NCBI RefSeq assembly: GCF_003385215.1
Contig: NZ_PQHW01000015.1
Location: 1 to 64,000, forward strand
Direction of reading: 5' to 3'
DNA: 64,000 nt
Source of the DNA: Amycolatopsis thermalba
GTDB lineage: Bacteria > Actinomycetota > Actinomycetes > Mycobacteriales > Pseudonocardiaceae
Positions 50,849 to 58,062 of the stretch are shown one piece after another; positions within the stretch are counted from its first letter, which is position 1; each line of letters opens with the position of its first letter. The notes under the pieces are model-generated. The model ran no database searches, was not told where the DNA came from, and saw only the letters and a list, made by a program, of their open reading frames with translations. Both the position numbers and the translations under genes were made by a program.

Positions 50849-51609
50849 CCGGGCTGCGCGTGCTCGCGGTGGACGACGTCCCGCCCGCGCTCGAGGACAT
50901 CTGCCAGCTGCTGCGGGAGGCCCCCGAGGTGGCGGAGGTGACCGGCGCCGGTGACGCGCTGACCGCGCTGCGGATGATCCAGAACGAGCGGTTCGACGCG
51001 GTGTTCCTGGACATCTCGATGCCCGGCCTGGACGGGCTGGAGCTGGCCGGGCTGCTGGCGAAGCTGAGCGAACCGCCGGTGATCGTGTTCGTCACCGCGC
51101 ACGACGGCCACGCGGTGACCGCGTACGGCATCGGCGCGGTGGACTACCTGCTGAAACCGGTGCGCGCGGAACGGTTGTCGGCCGCGCTGGGGAAGGTGCT
51201 GCGGATGCTGCCCGCGGGCGCGGCGCGGTCCCCCGAGCTGGCCGACGCGCTGGACGCGCTGCCGGTGGAGTCGCGCGGGCGGACGCGGTACGTGCGGCGC
51301 AGCGAGGTGCTGTTCGTCGAGGCACACGGCGACTACGTCAAGCTGCACACCGGCGGCGGGGTGCACGTGGTGCGGATGCCGATCTCGCGGCTCGCCGAGT
51401 ACTGGGAGGGCAGCGGGTTCGTGCGGGTGCACCGCGGGTTCCTGGTGGCGCTGGACGCGGTGCGCGAGCTGCGGAGTGATTCGGTGGGCGGGCTGCTGGC
51501 GCACACGGCGGCCGGGGACGTCCCGGTGAGCCGCCGGCACGCCCGTGAGCTGCGGGAACGCCTGTTGCGGGCAGCGCAGCGCAGCGAGCTGAACCAGCGG
51601 GGGCGTTGA
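50845..51609 (+). CDS. LytTR response regulator
   Basis: Response regulator of 254 aa. The receiver domain has phospho-acceptor Asp56 (FLDISMPG) and Lys in YLLKPVRAERL. The LytTR DNA-binding domain occupies about 140-245 (VEAHGDYVKLHT, then VRVHRGFLVAL). It is coupled to the sensor kinase by GTGA and overlaps the following membrane-protein gene by 1 bp. The likely target is the downstream symporter genes, as in other LytS/LytTR-ActP loci. Confidence 0.92.
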   Translation: MTGLRVLAVDDVPPALEDICQLLREAPEVAEVTGAGDALTALRMIQNERFDAVFLDISMPGLDGLELAGLLAKLSEPPVIVFVTAHDGHAVTAYGIGAVDYLLKPVRAERLSAALGKVLRMLPAGAARSPELADALDALPVESRGRTRYVRRSEVLFVEAHGDYVKLHTGGGVHVVRMPISRLAEYWEGSGFVRVHRGFLVALDAVRELRSDSVGGLLAHTAAGDVPVSRRHARELRERLLRAAQRSELNQRGR

Positions 51610-51953
51610 TGCCCAACCGCCGCGTCGCCGTGATGAGTCCGCAGACCCGGCTCGCCCATGCGCGCCGGCGGCAGCGGGGGCGTTGGCGGCTGCCCCGCCT
51701 CGAAGCCGCGGACGCCGAGCGCGCCCTGCGGAACTACCGCCGGCAACGCCGCCGCGCGGTCGCCGCTCTCCTGCTGCTGTTCGCGATCCTCGCCGGGCTG
51801 CCCGCCCTGTTCGCGCTCTGGCCCGCGCTCGACCACACGCGCCTCGGCGGGGTGCCGGTCTCCTGGCTGATCCTGGCGGTCGGGCCCTACCCGCTGCTCA
51901 TCGTGCTCGGACACTGGCACCTCCGCCGCGCGGAACGGGCCGAGAGGCGCTGA
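51609..51953 (+). CDS. small two-helix membrane protein, symporter partner
   Basis: Protein of 114 aa with a strongly basic cytoplasmic N-terminus (HARRRQRGRWRLPR) and two hydrophobic helices (AVAALLLLFAILAGLPALFAL and VSWLILAVGPYPLLIVLG). It sits where DUF485 proteins precede ActP-type symporters and may be a divergent version of that partner. It overlaps the response regulator stop and the symporter start by one base each (TGATG), so translation is fully coupled. Confidence 0.72.
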   Translation: MPNRRVAVMSPQTRLAHARRRQRGRWRLPRLEAADAERALRNYRRQRRRAVAALLLLFAILAGLPALFALWPALDHTRLGGVPVSWLILAVGPYPLLIVLGHWHLRRAERAERR

Positions 51954-53692
51954 TGGTCGGCCTCTTCGCGGTCGCCCCGGTCGTCCTCGTCACGCTGCTC
52001 ATCGGGCTGCGCGGGGTCGCCGCGATGCGCACCACCTCCGACTTCCTCGTCGCCTCCCGGCGGGTCACCCCGCTGCTCAACTCGGCCGCCGTGTCCGGCG
52101 AATACCTGTCCGCGGCCTCGTTCCTCGGCGTCGCCGGGCTCGTCGTCAAGGACGGTGTCGGCGCGCTCTGGTATCCGGTCGGCTTCACCGCCGGGTACAT
52201 CGCCATGCTCGTCCTCGTCGCCGCGCCGATGCGCCGCTCCGGCGCGCTCACCGTGCCCGACTTCGCCGAAGCCCGCCTCGCCTCGCCCGCGCTGCGCCGG
52301 CTCGCCGCCGTCGTCGTGCTCGTCATCGGCGCGCTCTACCTCGTGCCCCAGTTCCGCACCTCCGGCCTGGTGCTGAGCGTGGTCAGCGGCACGCCCTACT
52401 GGGTCGGCGTCGTCCTCGCCGGGGCCGCCGTCGCCACCACGCTCGCGCTCGGCGGGATGCGTGCGGCGACCTACGTGCAGGCCTTCCAGTTCGTGCTGAA
52501 GGTCGTGCTGTTCGCCGTGCCCGCGCTGTGGCTGGCGATCACCGCCGGCGCCGCCGTCCGCGACGAGGCCCTGCACCCCGCCGAGTTCACCCAGCTGCGC
52601 CAGGACACCCACGTGGTCTTCCGCGTGGACGTCACCCTGGAGGCCCCCGAGCCCATCCAGGCCAGGGAACCCGACGGCACCCCGGTCACGCTCGCCACCG
52701 GCCCGCACACCTTCGCCGCCGGGGAGGAACTCGTCTTCCTCGCCGGGCAACCGGTCCCCCGGGTCCAGGGCGTCGCCGCGCCGGGCGCCCCGGGGTGGGA
52801 ACGGCCGCTGCTCAACCTCAACAACGAAGGCCACCCGCTGCTGGGCACGCTCGCCGTGCTGGTCGCGATCGTGCTGGGCACCATGGGCCTGCCGCACGTG
52901 ATCATGCGCTTCCACACCAGTCCGGACGGCCGGGCCGCCCGGCGCACCGCCGCCCTGACCGTGGCCCTGCTGTCCGCGTTCTACGTCTTCCCCGGCGTCT
53001 ACGGCGTGCTCGGCCGGGTCCTGGTGCCGCACCTGTACCTGTCCGGCGCCACCGACACCGCGGTCGTCGCGCTGCCGCTGCAGGTCGACACCGGCTGGGC
53101 GGGCACGCTGTTCACCGGGCTGCTCACCGCGGGCGCGTTCGCCGCGTTCCTCGCCACCTCGCTCGGCCTGCTGCTGGCGGTGTCCGGCGCGATCGCGCAC
53201 GACCTCGCGCCGGGCGGGCTGGCCCGGCTGCGCGGCACCGTGGTCGCCGCCGCGGCCGCGGTGGTGCTGCTCGCGTTGTTCGCCGTGCACCTGGACGCGG
53301 GCGTGCTCGTCACGTGGGGGTTCACCGTGGCGGCGTCGACGTTCTGCCCGCTGCTCGTCCTCGGGATCTGGTGGCCGCGGCTGACGGCGCGCGGCGCGAT
53401 CGCCGGAGTGCTCACCGGGCTGCTCGCCTCCTCCGGCGCGATCCTCGCGACGATGGCCGGGGCCGAGGTGGACGGCGTGCTCGCGATCCTGCTCGCCCAG
53501 CCCGCGCCCTGGTCGGTTCCGCTGGCTTTCGGCACCATGGTGGTGGTGTCCCTGCGTGGACGGCCGCCGGCCTGGGCGATCACCGCCATGTTGCGGCTGC
53601 ACCTGGACGAGAACCCGCCGCGGCAGGCCGCGCCGCGCCGCCGTTCGACCGGTTTCCGCTACCGCTCGTCGACCGTTCGTCGCGCCCGCTGA
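51953..53692 (+). CDS. sodium:solute symporter with long extracellular insertion
   Basis: SSS-family (ActP/MctP-like) transporter of 579 aa, with about 13 helices. SGEYLSAASFLGVAGLVVKDG near residue 45 is the conserved SSS motif, and GTMGLPHVIMRFHTSPDGRAARR occurs later. Between helices 6 and 7 it carries about 100 soluble residues (about 205-300), including a beta-rich stretch. The paralogue at 54102 has about 40 there. The substrate is probably a monocarboxylate. It is in the LytS/LytTR operon. Confidence 0.87.
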   Translation: MVGLFAVAPVVLVTLLIGLRGVAAMRTTSDFLVASRRVTPLLNSAAVSGEYLSAASFLGVAGLVVKDGVGALWYPVGFTAGYIAMLVLVAAPMRRSGALTVPDFAEARLASPALRRLAAVVVLVIGALYLVPQFRTSGLVLSVVSGTPYWVGVVLAGAAVATTLALGGMRAATYVQAFQFVLKVVLFAVPALWLAITAGAAVRDEALHPAEFTQLRQDTHVVFRVDVTLEAPEPIQAREPDGTPVTLATGPHTFAAGEELVFLAGQPVPRVQGVAAPGAPGWERPLLNLNNEGHPLLGTLAVLVAIVLGTMGLPHVIMRFHTSPDGRAARRTAALTVALLSAFYVFPGVYGVLGRVLVPHLYLSGATDTAVVALPLQVDTGWAGTLFTGLLTAGAFAAFLATSLGLLLAVSGAIAHDLAPGGLARLRGTVVAAAAAVVLLALFAVHLDAGVLVTWGFTVAASTFCPLLVLGIWWPRLTARGAIAGVLTGLLASSGAILATMAGAEVDGVLAILLAQPAPWSVPLAFGTMVVVSLRGRPPAWAITAMLRLHLDENPPRQAAPRRRSTGFRYRSSTVRRAR

Positions 53693-53769
53693 CGGTTGGT
53701 CGTCACGGCGCGGCACCACTCGTGGTGACCTCCTAACGTGTCCGCCACCACACGACAAGGAGGTCTCCA

Positions 53770-54105
53770 GTGGCGGCCACTGAGCACGATCTCGGCCACG
53801 AGGAGTGGACGCGCGTCCACTCCAGCCCCGAATTCGCGCAGTTGCGCCGAAGGCTGCGGGGCTTCGTCTTCCCGATGACCGCGTTGTTCCTGGGCTGGTA
53901 CCTGCTCTACGTCCTGCTCGCCGACTACGCGCACGGGTTCATGTCGATCAAGCTGGTCGGCAACTTCAACGTCGGGCTGCTGCTGGGATTGCTGCAGTTC
54001 GTGTCCACGTTCCTGATCACCGGTCTGTACGTCCGCTTCGCGAACCGGAAGCTGGACCCGATCGCCGACCGCATCCGTGACGAAGTCGAGGGAGGCGCGC
54101 GATGA
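53770..54105 (+). CDS. DUF485 membrane protein
   Basis: DUF485 protein of 111 aa with two transmembrane helices (MTALFLGWYLLYVLLADYA and VGLLLGLLQFVSTFLITGLY). DUF485 proteins are encoded directly before ActP or MctC symporters and are thought to be their partners. A GTG start follows AAGGAGGT, and the stop overlaps the symporter ATG (ATGA). The 77-bp gap after the previous symporter may hold a separate promoter. Confidence 0.9.
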   Translation: MAATEHDLGHEEWTRVHSSPEFAQLRRRLRGFVFPMTALFLGWYLLYVLLADYAHGFMSIKLVGNFNVGLLLGLLQFVSTFLITGLYVRFANRKLDPIADRIRDEVEGGAR

Positions 54106-55700
54106 CCCTCGCCGCGGGAGTCGCGGGCAGCAGCCCCGCGCTCAACATCAGCATCTTCGGCCTGTTCGTGGTCGTCACCCTGGTGATCGTGCTGCGCGCG
54201 AGCCGGAACACGAAGACCGCGTCGGACTACTACGCGGCCGGGCGGGCGTTCACCGGTCCGCAGAACGGCGTCGCGATCGCCGGTGACTACCTGTCGGCCG
54301 CGTCGTTCCTCGGCATCGCCGGTGCCATCGCGGTCTACGGCTACGACGGGTTCCTGTACTCGATCGGCTTCCTGGTGGCGTGGCTGGTCGCGCTGCTGCT
54401 GGTCGCCGAGCTGTTGCGGAACACCGGCAAGTTCACCATGGGTGACGTGCTGGCGTTCCGGATGCGGCAGCGGCCGGTGCGCGCGGCGGCGGCGACGTCC
54501 ACGCTCGCGGTGAGCTTCTTCTACCTGCTGGCGCAGATGGCCGGCGCCGGTGTGCTGGTTTCGTTGCTGCTGGGCGTGTCCAGCGGGATCGGGCAGTCGG
54601 TGGTCATCGCGGTCGTCGGCGTCGTGATGATCATCTACGTGCTGGTCGGCGGCATGAAGGGCACGACCTGGGTGCAGATCATCAAGGCGGTCCTGCTGAT
54701 CGCGGGTGCCGCGCTGATGACCGTGTGGGTGCTGGCCAAGTACGGGCTCAACCTGTCGGCGCTGCTGCAGGGCGCGGTCGACCGGTCCAACGAAGCGGTG
54801 CTGAACCCGGGTGCGCGCTACGGCGCCACCGAAACGTCCAAAATCGACTTCCTGTCGCTGGGCCTGGCGCTGGTGCTGGGCACCGCCGGGCTGCCGCACG
54901 TGCTGATGCGGTTCTACACCGTGCCCACCGCGAAGGAAGCACGCCGCTCGGTGGTGTGGGCGATCGCGTTGATCGGCCTGTTCTACCTGTTCACGCTGGT
55001 GCTGGGCTACGGCGCGAACGCGCTCGTCGGCGCGGACGCGATCCGGAGGGCCCCGGGGTCGGAGAACGCGGCGGCCCCGCTGCTGGCGCTGGAGCTGGGC
55101 GGCCCGGTGCTGCTCGGGTTCATCGCCGCGGTCGCGTTCGCGACGATCCTCGCCGTGGTGGCCGGCCTGACGATCACCGCGTCGGCGTCGTTCGCGCACG
55201 ACATCTACGCCAACGTGATCAAGAAGGGCCAGGTGGACACGAAGAACGGTGAGGTGCGGGTCGCCCGGATCACCGCGGTGGTGATCGGCGCGGTCGCGAT
55301 CGTCGGCGGCATCCTGGCGAAGAACCAGAACGTCGCGTTCCTGGTGGCGCTGGCGTTCGCGGTGGCGGCGTCGGCGAACCTGCCGACGATCCTGTACTCG
55401 CTGTTCTGGAAGCGGTTCAACACCTCGGGTGCGCTGTGGAGCATCTACGGCGGCCTGGCGATCACGATCACGCTGATCGTGTTCTCGCCCGCCGTGTCCG
55501 GGACGCCGAAGTCGATGCTGCCCAACGCCGACTTCGACTGGTTCCCGCTGCAGAACCCGGGCCTGGTGTCGATCCCGGCGTCGTTCCTGCTCGGCATCAT
55601 CGGCACGCTGCTGTCGAAGGAGCACGACGAGCGCAAGCACGCGGAGATGGAGGTCCGCTCGCTGACCGGCGCCGGCGCCGAGAAGGCGACGGCGCACTAG
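54102..55700 (+). CDS. cation/acetate symporter (ActP/MctC-like)
   Basis: SSS-family symporter of 532 aa with about 13 helices and standard ActP features. These include AGDYLSAASFLGIAGAIAVYGYDG near 63-83, GTAGLPHVLMRFYTVPTAKEAR in the middle and a C-terminal helix FLLGIIGTLLSKEHDERKH. Expected substrates are acetate, propionate or pyruvate taken up with Na+ or H+. It is translationally coupled to the DUF485 gene, and the pair follows a LytS/LytTR system. It ends at a strong terminator. Confidence 0.92.
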   Translation: MTLAAGVAGSSPALNISIFGLFVVVTLVIVLRASRNTKTASDYYAAGRAFTGPQNGVAIAGDYLSAASFLGIAGAIAVYGYDGFLYSIGFLVAWLVALLLVAELLRNTGKFTMGDVLAFRMRQRPVRAAAATSTLAVSFFYLLAQMAGAGVLVSLLLGVSSGIGQSVVIAVVGVVMIIYVLVGGMKGTTWVQIIKAVLLIAGAALMTVWVLAKYGLNLSALLQGAVDRSNEAVLNPGARYGATETSKIDFLSLGLALVLGTAGLPHVLMRFYTVPTAKEARRSVVWAIALIGLFYLFTLVLGYGANALVGADAIRRAPGSENAAAPLLALELGGPVLLGFIAAVAFATILAVVAGLTITASASFAHDIYANVIKKGQVDTKNGEVRVARITAVVIGAVAIVGGILAKNQNVAFLVALAFAVAASANLPTILYSLFWKRFNTSGALWSIYGGLAITITLIVFSPAVSGTPKSMLPNADFDWFPLQNPGLVSIPASFLLGIIGTLLSKEHDERKHAEMEVRSLTGAGAEKATAH

Positions 55701-55717
55701 CGGCCGCGCCTCGCCCG

Positions 55718-55753
55718 AGCCCCCGGCACCCCTGCCCTGGTGCCGGGGGCTCG
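55718..55753 (+). terminator. strong terminator after actP
   Basis: Perfect 14-bp arms GAGCCCCCGGCACC / GGTGCCGGGGGCTC with an 8-nt loop, 17 bp after the stop and followed by GTTC. Confidence 0.85.
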
Positions 55754-55809
55754 TTCACGCCGAGGCACCACGGCCAACAAAACCAGGCCCGACGCGCCCC
55801 GCCGCCGGC

Positions 55810-56280
55810 CTTCGCGCCGCCGCGGTTCGCGCCCAGCAGCCCGGCCGGCCGCAAACCAGAAACACACGCCGAGGCGCCGCCCCCTCTTCCGAGCGCCGGG
55901 GGCCTCCCGCATCCCGGGGGCCGTTCATGCCGGCGCCCGGCTGCCACCCATCCCCCGCGGTGGTGGGCGCCGACTCCGTGCCGAACCGAACGCGGGTTGC
56001 GCGCGCCGCCGCGGTTCGGACTCAGCACCCCCGGCCGGCCGCAAACCAGAAACACACGCCGACGCGCCGCCCCCTCTCCCGAGCGCCGGGGGCCTCCCGC
56101 ATCCCGGGGGCCGTTCATGCCGGCGCCCGGCTGCCACCCATCCCCCGCGGTGGTGGGCGCCGGCTCCGCGCCGGGGCATCATCCCGCCGCGAACCGAACG
56201 CGGGTTGCGCGCGCCGCCGCGGTTCGGACTCAGCACCCCCGGCCGGCCGCGAATCAGAAACTCACGCCGACGCGCCGTCC
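55810..56280. repeat. about 190-bp tandem repeat, 2.5 copies
   Basis: Between the actP terminator and the ArsR-type gene a unit of about 190 bp is repeated: ccgttcatgccggcgcccgg recurs at 55921 and 56111. The sequence gaaccgaacgcgggttgcg recurs near 55982 and 56191, the second copy displaced by a 19-bp insertion. A third, partial copy runs into the last codons of the downstream minus-strand gene. I see no gene in 55754-56261. Confidence 0.85.
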
Positions 56281-57212
56281 ACCAGCGCGATTCCCAGCGG
56301 GGTCAGTGAATGACGCACCGTGTTGCGGTTGCGGTGGCTGGCTATCAGGCCCGCCGCGCGCAGCACCGACATGTGCTTGCTCGCCGCGGATGGGGTCACG
56401 CCCAGGCGCGCCGCCAGGTCCGACGTACTGCAGCCCGCGGCCGCCAGGGTCATCGCCGCCGCGCGGGTTGGGCCCAGCAGCGCGGCGAGGGCCCGCGGGG
56501 TGGCGTGCGGGGCGCGGCGGACGCGCGGGTCCTCCGCCAGGGCGGGGTATCCAAGGCGCACCGGGCCGGCCGAACCGGGCACGAGCCACGGCTGCACCGC
56601 GAAGTACGTGGGCACCAGCAGCACCCCGGCCGTCCGCCGTGGTGCGCCCGGGCTCGCCACACCGGTCACCAGGTACGGCGGCTCCCACCGCAGCACCGGG
56701 CGCAGCGCGGCCAGCAGCCCGTCCACCCCGCCGTCGGCCAGCGCCTGGATGCGCGCCTGCCGGTCCAACTCGACCCGGGCTCGCACGCTGTCCCAGTGCG
56801 GCGCCAGCGCGGCCATGAAGTACTCCCGCAACGCCTGCACCAGCCGCGACAACGCGGCGTCCGCGCCGGACCGCAGCGCCGCGGCCCACGGCGGCAGGCC
56901 GCGCGGCTCCGGCAGCCCCGCCAGCGCGGTCCGCACCCGGTCCGGCGGCGTCTCCAGCACCGCGGCGAGCCCGGACGCCAGGTCACCGCCTGCGGGCAGC
57001 AGGAACTCCGGCACCTCCCCCGAGCCGTAGAGCCACCGCAGCACCGGGAACGACTCCGGCAGCCGCCCGCGGACCCGGCGGCGCCACCAGCCGAACGCCA
57101 CCTCGTCGTCGTCCCGCAGCAGCCGCACGCTGCTCGCCAGCTCCCAGCACGGATCGGCCACGTTGCACAGCCCGACGCGGGTCAGATCGCGCGACTTCAG
57201 CTCCAGGCGCAC
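56262..57212 (-). CDS. ArsR-type regulator with N-terminal effector domain (DUF5937-like)
   Basis: Regulator of 316 aa. Residues 1-235 form an uncharacterised helical domain. The C-terminus is a winged helix (LAAAGCSTSDLAARLGVTPSAASKHMSVL, about 250-285) of the ArsR class. This domain order occurs in actinobacterial DUF5937 regulators. The GTG start at 57212 has GGAAAGG upstream. The last few codons coincide with the end of the 190-bp repeat. The lectin gene is divergent and is the nearest candidate target. Confidence 0.8.
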   Translation of the reverse strand: MRLELKSRDLTRVGLCNVADPCWELASSVRLLRDDDEVAFGWWRRRVRGRLPESFPVLRWLYGSGEVPEFLLPAGGDLASGLAAVLETPPDRVRTALAGLPEPRGLPPWAAALRSGADAALSRLVQALREYFMAALAPHWDSVRARVELDRQARIQALADGGVDGLLAALRPVLRWEPPYLVTGVASPGAPRRTAGVLLVPTYFAVQPWLVPGSAGPVRLGYPALAEDPRVRRAPHATPRALAALLGPTRAAAMTLAAAGCSTSDLAARLGVTPSAASKHMSVLRAAGLIASHRNRNTVRHSLTPLGIALVDGASA

Positions 57213-57399
57213 CGGCGATCCTTTCCGCGACGAACGTCAGCACTGGGGAGATCGTTCGCGATGCCGGTCCGTTACACCGCTGAACAGCGTTGTTGAGCGG
57301 CCAGGAAATGTGGTCGACGCCGGAGCGCCCGCGTGGGGAAGATCCAGTCTCCGGGGTGCGGCCGGAGGATTCCGCGCCCCGTCACGGAATGGGGAATTC
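57213..57399. promoter_or_regulatory. divergent gap with CGCTGAACAGCG palindrome
   Basis: The 187-bp region between the ArsR-type gene and the lectin gene contains CGCTGAACAGCG (57278-57289, perfect 5-bp arms) and ATCGTTCGCGAT (57251-57262, 4-bp arms). Either could be the regulator's operator. No clear -10/-35 pair was found. Confidence 0.45.
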
Positions 57400-58014
57400 A
57401 TGAGAAGACTCAAGCGGCCGTTCGCGGCCGCGGCGCTGCTGGCCGGCCTGCTTTCGCTGTTCGTCGCGCCCAGCGCGGGCGCCGCCCAGCAGAACGGCGA
57501 GCCGGTCACGTCGCTGGACGGGCTGGTGCTTCGTCCGGCGCACCCGAACCAGGTCAAGGGCGGCATCACCACGATGGCCGACGAGCAGGCCTACCTGCTC
57601 GGCCCGGCCTCGGACCCGACGCGCTGCCTCGACGCCGACCTCAACACCATCAACCGCAACGGCACCAAGGTGCAGCTGTGGGCCTGCGACGAGTACGCGG
57701 CCCAGCAGGGCTGGTACATCCGGCAGATCCCCGAGGGCTACTACCGGCTCCAGAACGCCTACAGCGGCCGGTACCTCGACGCCGACCTGAACACGATCAA
57801 CCGCAACGGCACCGTCGTCCAGCTGTGGGACTACGTCCCGGGCGCGAAGAACCAGTGGTTCGCGGTCAGCGAGATCCCCGAGGGCTACCTGCGGCTGCAG
57901 AACGTGCACAGCGGCCGGTACCTCGACGCGGACCTGAACACCAGCAACCGCAACGGCACCGTCGTGCAGCTGTGGCAGTACGTGGCGGGCGCGAAGAACC
58001 AGTGGTGGTTCTGA
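57400..58014 (+). CDS. secreted ricin-type beta-trefoil protein
   Basis: Exported carbohydrate-binding protein of 204 aa. A Sec signal peptide spans about 1-28 (cleavage near AGA-AQ). From residue 65 there are three trefoil repeats with a 49-residue period. Each holds LDADLNTxNRNGTxVQLW (near 77, 126 and 175) and the later two also have GAKNQWF/W. No catalytic domain is attached, so it is a stand-alone lectin. GGGGAATTC precedes the ATG at 57400. Confidence 0.88.
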   Translation: MRRLKRPFAAAALLAGLLSLFVAPSAGAAQQNGEPVTSLDGLVLRPAHPNQVKGGITTMADEQAYLLGPASDPTRCLDADLNTINRNGTKVQLWACDEYAAQQGWYIRQIPEGYYRLQNAYSGRYLDADLNTINRNGTVVQLWDYVPGAKNQWFAVSEIPEGYLRLQNVHSGRYLDADLNTSNRNGTVVQLWQYVAGAKNQWWF

Positions 58015-58023
58015 CGGCCTGAC

Positions 58024-58056
58024 GAGTGCCGGGCGCCGCACCGGCGCCCGGCACTC
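58024..58056. terminator. bidirectional terminator
   Basis: Perfect 15-bp arms GAGTGCCGGGCGCCG / CGGCGCCCGGCACTC with a 3-nt loop, centred between the converging stops of the lectin (58014) and the molybdenum hydroxylase (58063). Confidence 0.88.
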
Positions 58057-58062
58057 ACCGGG

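Noticed and set aside
55436-56889. Proline-rich and arginine-rich frames over the 190-bp repeats
   Set aside because: They run through a strong terminator and the repeat array and change with each copy; no start signal is seen.
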